From the NCBI GenBank assembly GCA_029938515.1, contig JAOZUU010000142.1, positions 1 through 7,112 of the forward strand: 7,112 nucleotides of DNA. Direction: 5' to 3'. The notes below the pieces were generated by a model. It ran no database searches, had not been told where the DNA came from, and saw only the letters and a list, made by a program, of their open reading frames with translations. Made by a program: the position numbers and the translations under genes. Source of the stretch: Desulfobacterales bacterium (lineage in GTDB: Bacteria; Desulfobacterota; Desulfobacteria; Desulfobacterales; QNYZ01). Shown here one piece after another: positions 1 to 5,127 of this stretch; the stretch's first letter is position 1; the number at the start of each line of letters is the position of its first letter.

Positions 1-1637
1 AAAAATGGGAACAGGGTACGCTGGATAAGGTTCTTTCCAGGTTTGGCGAACGCCAAAAGACGTTTACATCGATTTCCGGCACTCCGATCAAACGGCTTTA
101 CACGCCGGAAGACACTTCCGAGGGGAATTACCTGACCGATTTGGGGTTTCCCGGTGATTATCCTTACACCCGTGGCGTTCAACCGACCATGTACCGGGGC
201 CGGTTTTGGACAATGCGTCAATACGCCGGTTTTGGCAGTGCCGCGGAGACCAATGCCCGCTATCGTTATCTGCTTGAAAAAGGGCAAACCGGCCTGAGCG
301 TCGCGTTTGATCTTCCCACCCAGGCCGGTTACGATAGCGATCATGCCCTGTCCATGGGTGAAGTGGGCAAGGTTGGCGTGGCCATCGATTCCATTGATGA
401 TATGCGTGTGCTGTTCGACAGGATCCCCCTGGATAAGGTCACCACCTCCATGACGATCAATGCGCCCGCGGCCGTACTGATGGCCATGTACCTGTCCCTG
501 GCCGAGGAGCAGGGCATCTCCCGGGAAAAGGTGGGCGGTACGGTACAAAACGACGTGTTAAAAGAGATTATCTGTCGCGGACAATATATCTATCCCCCGG
601 GACCGACCATGCGCCTGACTGTCGATTTGATCGAGTTTTGCCAGCAACACGTCCCCCGCTGGAATACCATCAGCATCAGTGGTTACCATATCCGGGAATC
701 CGGTTCCACAGCGGCCCAGGAAATGGCTTTCACTATCGCCGATGGAATCGCCTACACCCAGGCGTGTGTGGACCGCGGCATGGACGTGGACAAATTTGCC
801 GGGAGGCTGTCGTTTTTCTTTAACGCCTTTACCAATGTTCTGGAGGAAGCGGCCAAGTTCCGGGCCGGTCGGCGCTATTGGGCCAAGGTGATGAAAGAGC
901 GTTTCGGGGCGAAAGATCCTCGCTCGATGATGCTCCGTTATCATGTCCAGACCGGTGGGGTCACCCTCACCGCCCAGCAACCGCTGAACAATATCGTTCG
1001 GGTCGGTTTGCAGGCTTACGCGGCAGCCCTGGGCGGCTGCCAGTCCCTTCATACCAATTCCTATGATGAAGCCCTTTGCCTGCCCACCCAGGAAGCCGTT
1101 ACCGTGGCGCTGCGGACGCAACAGGTCGTAGCCGAGGAAAGCGGAAGCACGGATACGATCGATCCGTTGGCCGGATCCTATTACGTTGAATCCCTGACGG
1201 ATCAGATCGAAGCGGAAGTTGACGATTACATTAAAAAAATCGATGCCAAGGGAGGGACACTCCGGGCCATAGAGGATGGGTATATTCAGAAGGAAATTCA
1301 AAACAGCGCCTATCAATTTCAAAAGGAAATTGAATCGGGCGAACGGACCTATGTCGGCATCAACAAATATCAGATGGAGGAATCCCCACCGGAAAACCTG
1401 CTGCGAATTGATATGGCCGTTGGGGAAAAGGAATCCGCGAAGTTGAAGAAATTGCGCGCCGAGCGGGAACAGGCGACCTGGCGGGCGTCATTGGATCGTT
1501 TGCGGGAAGTCACCGAGGGCGGTGAGAATGTCATGCCGGCGGTTATTGATGCCGTCAAGGCCAGGGCGACGGTTGGCGAAATTTGTGATGTCTGGCGCGA
1601 CGTGTTCGGAGAGTATCGACCCAAGGAATTTGTTTGA
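1..1637 (+). CDS. mcmA1: Methylmalonyl-CoA mutase, large (catalytic) subunit, 5' end cut by window
   Basis: Substrate-binding TIM-barrel subunit of adenosylcobalamin-dependent methylmalonyl-CoA mutase, which interconverts (R)-methylmalonyl-CoA and succinyl-CoA in the cytoplasm. The frame is open from base 3, giving 544 codons, and reads as mutase sequence before any start codon, so the true start lies upstream. A TTG at 141 is internal. Landmarks are TMRQYAGFG (about 213-239), [14 protein letters not shown] (about 303-344), [12 protein letters not shown] (546-581) and SISGYH (672-689). Compared with the Propionibacterium enzyme, Tyr at 222-224 matches Tyr89, Arg at 576-578 matches Arg207, Gln at 546-548 matches Gln197 and His at 687-689 matches His244. 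Tyr89 and Arg207 are the pair that separates this mutase from isobutyryl-CoA mutase, where they become Phe and Gln. The protein ends after the barrel, without a B12 domain, at tandem TGA stops (1635-1640). That is normal for the split archaeal-type enzyme of about 550-560 residues. The B12 subunit follows 40 bases on. Confidence 0.96.
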   Translation, partial: KWEQGTLDKVLSRFGERQKTFTSISGTPIKRLYTPEDTSEGNYLTDLGFPGDYPYTRGVQPTMYRGRFWTMRQYAGFGSAAETNARYRYLLEKGQTGLSVAFDLPTQAGYDSDHALSMGEVGKVGVAIDSIDDMRVLFDRIPLDKVTTSMTINAPAAVLMAMYLSLAEEQGISREKVGGTVQNDVLKEIICRGQYIYPPGPTMRLTVDLIEFCQQHVPRWNTISISGYHIRESGSTAAQEMAFTIADGIAYTQACVDRGMDVDKFAGRLSFFFNAFTNVLEEAAKFRAGRRYWAKVMKERFGAKDPRSMMLRYHVQTGGVTLTAQQPLNNIVRVGLQAYAAALGGCQSLHTNSYDEALCLPTQEAVTVALRTQQVVAEESGSTDTIDPLAGSYYVESLTDQIEAEVDDYIKKIDAKGGTLRAIEDGYIQKEIQNSAYQFQKEIESGERTYVGINKYQMEESPPENLLRIDMAVGEKESAKLKKLRAEREQATWRASLDRLREVTEGGENVMPAVIDAVKARATVGEICDVWRDVFGEYRPKEFV

Positions 1638-1664
1638 TGAGCGGCCAGTGGCTGACTTATATAT

Positions 1665-1670
1665 AAAGGA
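1665..1670 (+). promoter_or_regulatory. Ribosome binding site deciding the start of the B12 subunit
   Basis: AAAGGA sits seven bases before the ATG at 1678. The same frame is open back to 1522, inside the mutase large-subunit gene, but that extension has no family resemblance. This site supports the shorter protein. Confidence 0.7.
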
Positions 1671-1677
1671 ATATATT

Positions 1678-2076
1678 ATGGCAAAAAAAAAGATCAAAAT
1701 CATCGTGGCAAAACCGGGATTGGACGGACATGACCGGGGGGCCAAACTGCTTTGCCGGATTTTTGCCGAAGCGGGCATGGAAGTCGTCTACACCGGTCTG
1801 CGACAGACACCGGAGATGATCGCTGAGGCGGCCCTGCAGGAAGATGCCGATGTCGTGGGGCTCAGCAGCTTGTCCGGTGTTCACAACTATTTTTTTCCGA
1901 AAGTAGTCAAGGTATTGGAAGAAAAAGAGATCAGTGACGTTTTGATTGTCGGTGGCGGGATAATTCCAGCCGAAGACATCCCCGAACTGAAAAAAGCCGG
2001 TGTGGCGGAAATTTTCGGGCCCGGCACCCGCACGGACAAGATCGTTCAGTTTATACAGGAAAACGTTGCCGGATAA
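1678..2076 (+). CDS. mcmA2: Methylmalonyl-CoA mutase, cobalamin-binding (C-terminal) subunit
   Basis: This 132-residue Rossmann-like domain holds adenosylcobalamin in base-off/His-on form and pairs with the large subunit to complete the mutase. The DxHxxG signature is residues 16-21 (DGHDRG). His18 is the expected lower cobalt ligand, matching His610 of the Propionibacterium enzyme. Asp16 matches Asp608 and Lys12 matches the active-site Lys604, with the six-residue Lys-to-His spacing kept. Further B12-pocket motifs are GLSSLSG near residues 61-67 and [10 protein letters not shown] near 91-100, which contact the nucleotide tail in this family. The length is normal for a stand-alone small subunit. 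The start at 1678 is chosen because the protein then begins at the first beta strand and has a good ribosome site. The gene opens with a run of nine A (1683-1691) coding for lysines. It lies between the large subunit and meaB, presumably on one transcript with both. Confidence 0.95.
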   Translation: MAKKKIKIIVAKPGLDGHDRGAKLLCRIFAEAGMEVVYTGLRQTPEMIAEAALQEDADVVGLSSLSGVHNYFFPKVVKVLEEKEISDVLIVGGGIIPAEDIPELKKAGVAEIFGPGTRTDKIVQFIQENVAG

Positions 2077-2129
2077 AATGTGGATTTATTTTTGCGCAAG
2101 CCCTTAGGCTTTCAAGGATGCCGATTTAG

Positions 2130-3101
2130 ATGATAACGACCGAAGATTTAACAAAACAAGTATTAGCCGGTTCGCCGCGGGCCCTGGCGCGGGTCATTAC
2201 CTGGGTGGAAAACAGCGACCCGCGTGCCGCCAAATGCTTGGAGGAACTCCATCCGCACATGGGCCATGCCCTCATCTTGGGGCTCACCGGTTCTCCCGGT
2301 GCCGGCAAAAGTTCCTTAACGGATCAAATCACCCATCATTTTAGAAAACGGGATAAAACCGTGGGGATCGTCGCCGTTGATCCGTCCAGCCCGTTTACCG
2401 GCGGGGCCCTGCTGGGGGACCGGATACGGATGAACCGGCATGCGGGGGATCCCGGTGTTTTTATCCGGAGCATGGCCACGCGCGGATTTTTAGGGGGGCT
2501 GGCCCAGACCACGGATAACGTGGTCAAGGCCATGGATGCGTCGGGAAAAGACATTGTCATCGTCGAGACTGTGGGTGTCGGCCAGGATGAAATCGATATC
2601 ATGCGCATTGCCGACACCATTTGCCTGATCCTGGCACCGGGATACGGGGACATCATTCAGAGCATGAAGGCCGGCGTGATGGAAATCGCCGATATCTATG
2701 TCATTAACAAATCCGATCATGCCGGGGCGGACCAGCTGTATACCGAGGTCAATAGCCGCATATTGCAGGATACCCAAATAAAAAAAAGCCCCTGGACACC
2801 ACCGGTTGTTAAAACGGTAGCCACGGAAAAGAGAGGCATCGATGACCTGGTGGAAGCGATCGGATCTCACCAGTGCCAGCTAAAAGAGAGCGGTGCCATT
2901 TTGGAGAAACGACGCGAACGGATTCGGCAACAGACATTTCAGATGATTCATTTTGCTCTGTTTCAATTGATGGAAAAGGAACTGGCCCAAAATGGCCGGT
3001 TGGAGCGGCTTGTGGACGCGATTATAGAAAGAAAGGAAAACCCATACCGGGCGATGCGGGAAATTGTGGACGAATTTATTCACACTCCGGCTGCAAGGTG
3101 A
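2130..3101 (+). CDS. meaB: MeaB/ArgK-family GTPase, chaperone of methylmalonyl-CoA mutase
   Basis: This 323-residue G3E-family P-loop GTPase, in its family, gates delivery of adenosylcobalamin to the mutase, blocks or removes damaged cofactor and protects the enzyme from inactivation. The helical N-terminal arm covers about residues 1-45. Walker A is GSPGAGKS (54-61). VDPSSPFTGGALLGDR (83-98) carries the switch I region. ETVGVGQ (146-152) is the Walker B/switch II segment. GDIIQSMKAGVMEIAD (173-188) corresponds to the switch III loop known from MeaB of Methylobacterium. NKSD (193-196) is the guanine-specificity motif. The C-terminal part, about 265-323, is helical and fits the dimerisation arm. 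Length matches the family (about 320-330). AAGGA at 2114-2118, eleven bases before the ATG, is a rather distant ribosome site. The gene directly follows both mutase subunits, so the mutase is the likely client; older names such as arginine/ornithine transport kinase are misleading. Confidence 0.95.
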   Translation: MITTEDLTKQVLAGSPRALARVITWVENSDPRAAKCLEELHPHMGHALILGLTGSPGAGKSSLTDQITHHFRKRDKTVGIVAVDPSSPFTGGALLGDRIRMNRHAGDPGVFIRSMATRGFLGGLAQTTDNVVKAMDASGKDIVIVETVGVGQDEIDIMRIADTICLILAPGYGDIIQSMKAGVMEIADIYVINKSDHAGADQLYTEVNSRILQDTQIKKSPWTPPVVKTVATEKRGIDDLVEAIGSHQCQLKESGAILEKRRERIRQQTFQMIHFALFQLMEKELAQNGRLERLVDAIIERKENPYRAMREIVDEFIHTPAAR

Positions 3102-3117
3102 TATCATTTTGCTTTTT
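3093..3117 (+). terminator. Possible weak intrinsic terminator overlapping the meaB stop
   Basis: Bases 3093-3100 pair with 3105-3112 around a four-base ATAT loop. There are eight pairs, of which two are G-U wobbles. Five T follow at 3113-3117. The stem is AT-rich and contains the meaB stop codon (3099-3101), so termination would be inefficient at best. It may only reduce read-through into the carboxyltransferase genes. Confidence 0.3.
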
Positions 3118-3225
3118 ACTTGACAAAGCCTAGGCGGTTTATAAAAACTGAAATCATTGACAATAACGAAAGCGTTTTGCAATCAGTCTGATCAAGATGC
3201 CAGATATGAATGAAAGGAAATAAAA
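3102..3225 (+). promoter_or_regulatory. 124-base gap with candidate promoter
   Basis: This is the longest non-coding stretch here and it is clearly richer in A+T than the genes around it. Exact TTGACA hexamers occur at 3120-3125 and 3157-3162. The first can be paired with TAAAAA at 3142-3147 (spacer 16) or with the better TATAAA at 3140-3145 (spacer only 14). The second has only TGCAAT at 3178-3183 (spacer 15). Short palindromes lie nearby: GCCTAGGC (3128-3135), ATTG-A-CAAT (3156-3164) and ATCAG-T-CTGAT (3182-3192). These could be operator-like, but all are short enough to be chance. No small gene or RNA gene is visible in the gap. Confidence 0.25.
3213..3218 (+). promoter_or_regulatory. Ribosome binding site of the 12S/MmdA-like gene
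   Basis: AAAGGA lies seven bases before the ATG at 3226 and fits the start that gives the usual family N-terminus. Confidence 0.65.
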
Positions 3226-4779
3226 ATGGGCGTGATCGAGGACAAGCTTAAGGACCTTAAGGATCGCGAGGAAAAGATCCGGCGAATGGGCGGCGAAAAG
3301 GCCGTTGCCAAACAGACGGAAAAGGGAAAATTAACCGCCCGGCAACGGATCGGTCTGCTTTTCGATAAAGGGACGTTTCGGGAGCTGGACATGTTTGTCA
3401 CCCATCGCTGTGTCAATTTCGGCATGGAAATGGTCGATATCCCCTCGGACGGCGTGGTAACCGGTCACGGTCTGGTGGATGGCCGGCCGGTCTTCGCTTT
3501 TGCCCAGGATTTTACCGCCCGGGCGGGAAGTCTGGGTGAGATGCATGCCAAAAAAATCTGCAAAGTCATGGACATGGCGCTTAAATCCGGAGTGCCCTTC
3601 GTGGGGCTGAACGATTCGGGTGGTGCCCGGATTCAGGAGGGCGTAGATGCGCTGTCCGGTTACGGCCAGATTTTCTTCCGGAATTCGGGTGCCTCCGGCG
3701 TTATTCCTCAGGTATCGGCCATCATGGGGCCCACCGCCGGAGGGGCCGTTTATTCGCCGGCCATGACCGATTTTGTGTTCATGGTAAAAAACAGCAGCTA
3801 TATGTTTATCACCGGGCCGAATGTGATCAAGGCGGTCACCGGTGAGAAAATCACCTTCGAAGACCTGGGCGGCGCCATGACCCATAATGAAAAGAGTGGG
3901 GTGGCCCATTTTGCCTGCGAAAACGATGAAGACGCGTTGAGCCAGATCCGGCAACTGCTCTCCTATCTTCCCTCGAATAATATGGAAGACCCACCGGTGG
4001 TTGATACCGGTGATAATCCGCGGCGAACCGATCCCGCCTTAAACACGATTATTCCCGATAATCCCAGCCAATCCTACGATATGATGGAGGTGATACGCTC
4101 CATCGTGGATAATGGTCAGATTTTCGAACCGCATCAATATTTTGCGAAAAATATCGTTGTCTGTTTTGCCCGTTTGAACGGCCGCACTATCGGAATTATT
4201 GCCAACCAGCCCCAGGTGCTGGCCGGATGTCTGGATATCGATGCTTCGGATAAGGCCACGCGGTTTATCCGTTTTTGCGATGCCTTTAATATTCCCATAC
4301 TGACCATCGCCGATGTCCCCGGCTACCTGCCGGGAAGTCAGCAGGAATGGGGAGGGATTATTCGGCATGGCGCAAAATTATTGTGGTGTTATTCCGAGGC
4401 GACGGTCCCCAAATTATTATTGGTGACCCGTAAAGACTATGGCGGATCGTACCTGGCCATGTGTTCCAAGGATCTCGGGGCCGATTATGCCCTGGCGTGG
4501 CCCGCGGCCGAAATCGCCGTCATGGGTTCTTCCGGTGCGGCCAATATTATTCACCGGCGTGAAATTAAAGAAGCCGATGATCCCAAGGCAAAGCGTGAAG
4601 AGAAGATCGAGGCGTACGAGACATTGTTTTCGAACCCGTATTGCGCCGCGGCCCGGGGCTATGTGGATGCGATCATCGAACCGGCCGAAACCCGGCCACG
4701 ACTCATCGATGCGCTGGAAGTTTTATGCGCCAAACGCGAAGTTCGTCCTCCCAAGAAACACGGCAACATTCCGATGTAG
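3226..4779 (+). CDS. mmdA: CoA-ester carboxyltransferase (MmdA / PccB / transcarboxylase 12S family)
   Basis: This 517-residue protein has two crotonase-type halves. Such enzymes transfer a carboxyl group between biotin and propionyl-CoA/methylmalonyl-CoA. The N-half shows NDSGGARIQEG (129-139) and GPTAGGAVYSPAMTDF (168-183), the glycine-rich acyl-CoA/oxyanion segments. The C-half shows GGIIRHGAKLL (376-386), YGGSYLAMCSKDLGAD (405-420) and MGSSGAAN (433-440). The C-terminal KHGNIPM is typical of propionyl-CoA-acting members. Length is normal (about 510-525). In YGGSYLAM the residue aligned with Asp422 of Streptomyces PccB is Leu410, as in the Propionibacterium 12S subunit as I recall it. The family usually has MGAEGAAN where this has MGSSGAAN. 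No biotin carboxylase gene is adjacent, while a biotinylated pyruvate-type carboxyltransferase follows. I therefore favour a transcarboxylase 12S role over propionyl-CoA carboxylase beta or methylmalonyl-CoA decarboxylase alpha. Family certain, exact reaction inferred. Confidence 0.93.
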   Translation: MGVIEDKLKDLKDREEKIRRMGGEKAVAKQTEKGKLTARQRIGLLFDKGTFRELDMFVTHRCVNFGMEMVDIPSDGVVTGHGLVDGRPVFAFAQDFTARAGSLGEMHAKKICKVMDMALKSGVPFVGLNDSGGARIQEGVDALSGYGQIFFRNSGASGVIPQVSAIMGPTAGGAVYSPAMTDFVFMVKNSSYMFITGPNVIKAVTGEKITFEDLGGAMTHNEKSGVAHFACENDEDALSQIRQLLSYLPSNNMEDPPVVDTGDNPRRTDPALNTIIPDNPSQSYDMMEVIRSIVDNGQIFEPHQYFAKNIVVCFARLNGRTIGIIANQPQVLAGCLDIDASDKATRFIRFCDAFNIPILTIADVPGYLPGSQQEWGGIIRHGAKLLWCYSEATVPKLLLVTRKDYGGSYLAMCSKDLGADYALAWPAAEIAVMGSSGAANIIHRREIKEADDPKAKREEKIEAYETLFSNPYCAAARGYVDAIIEPAETRPRLIDALEVLCAKREVRPPKKHGNIPM

Positions 4780-4809
4780 TGGTCGCTCCTTAAAGAAGAG
4801 TGGAGACCA
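4780..4809 (+). other. Intergenic stem-loop after the 12S/MmdA-like stop codon
   Basis: TGGT (4780-4783) pairs with ACCA (4806-4809), and CTCC (4786-4789) pairs with GGAG (4802-4805). A two-base bulge (4784-4785) separates the two helices and the loop has twelve bases. It begins directly after the TAG stop. No T-run follows, so it does not look like a terminator. An mRNA-stability or processing role is possible but unproven. Confidence 0.3.
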
Positions 4810-4812
4810 TTT

Positions 4813-4817
4813 GGGGA
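4813..4817 (+). promoter_or_regulatory. Ribosome binding site of the small gene
   Basis: GGGGA is placed seven bases before the ATG at 4825. It supports translation of the small protein and favours this start over the in-frame ATG at 4840. Confidence 0.5.
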
Positions 4818-4824
4818 TATCAAT

Positions 4825-5055
4825 ATGGAGACAGACAAGATGGAAAACAAGAAAAAACTCACAGCGGCCCTGGCCGCAGTGACGGCTTATATCAAAACCG
4901 AGGAAGAGGCCCTGCTATCCATGCCGGCACCTGATGCATTTTCCCGGCCGCCGGTGTCGCCGGTAAATTTATGGGGCATGAGCGGCCGGCAGGCCATGAT
5001 GCAAAATCGGAACTTGATGCAGATGAAAACCTTCCACCGGCCGGCACCTCGCTGA
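4825..5055 (+). CDS. Small soluble OadG/MmdD-tail or MmdE-like protein, putative carboxyltransferase assembly subunit
   Basis: This 76-residue protein has no confident family assignment. Residues 8-31 form an Ala/Lys/Glu-rich amphipathic helix (KKKLTAALAAVTAYIKTEEE). A Pro-rich hinge follows (about 33-48). The C-terminal segment has the pattern W-x3-G-R-x2-M-x3-R (Trp50, Gly54, Arg55, Met58, Arg62), then basic residues to the end. An AAIAA-type helix followed by a W...GR..M...R tail resembles, from memory, the cytoplasmic part of gamma/delta subunits of sodium-pump decarboxylases (OadG, MmdD). MmdE of Veillonella is known as a small stand-alone copy of such a tail. No membrane helix and no biotin site are present. 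It lies 45 bases after the 12S-like gene and 72 before the biotin protein, with a plausible ribosome site, so it is likely a real subunit holding the two carboxyltransferases together. That role is inference. Confidence 0.75.
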   Translation: METDKMENKKKLTAALAAVTAYIKTEEEALLSMPAPDAFSRPPVSPVNLWGMSGRQAMMQNRNLMQMKTFHRPAPR

Positions 5056-5113
5056 AGAACGGGCGACGAACAGACATCGAATGAACGCAATGAGTTGATA
5101 CCAAAAATAAAAA

Positions 5114-5118
5114 GGGAG
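5114..5118 (+). promoter_or_regulatory. Ribosome binding site of the biotin-carboxyltransferase gene
   Basis: GGGAG lies nine bases before the ATG at 5128 and supports that start over the in-frame ATGs at 5152 and 5161. Confidence 0.55.
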
Positions 5119-5127
5119 AACACGACA

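Noticed and set aside
141..143. TTG as start codon of the mutase large subunit
   Set aside because: The frame is open to the left edge, and the upstream residues ([11 protein letters not shown] segment) are conserved mutase sequence, so this TTG is internal.
558..1322. 254-residue antisense open frame within the mutase gene
   Set aside because: It is fully inside a conserved enzyme gene, reads as low-complexity shadow sequence and has no recognisable motif. The same applies to the antisense frames at 3331-3954, 5854-6258 and 6769-6972.
1522..1677. Longer N-terminus for the B12 subunit starting inside the mutase gene
   Set aside because: The extra 52 residues overlap a strongly coding frame, resemble nothing in the family, and a good ribosome site precedes the ATG at 1678.
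2098..2111. Small inverted repeat AAGCC-CTTA-GGCTT before meaB, next to the palindrome TTGCGCAA (2092-2099)
   Set aside because: A five-pair stem with no T-run is too weak for a terminator, and no matching copy elsewhere supports an operator.
3226..4779. Beta subunit of an ATP-dependent propionyl-CoA carboxylase
   Set aside because: Not excluded, but no biotin carboxylase gene is adjacent and the partner is a pyruvate-type biotin carboxyltransferase. Genes outside the window could revive this reading.
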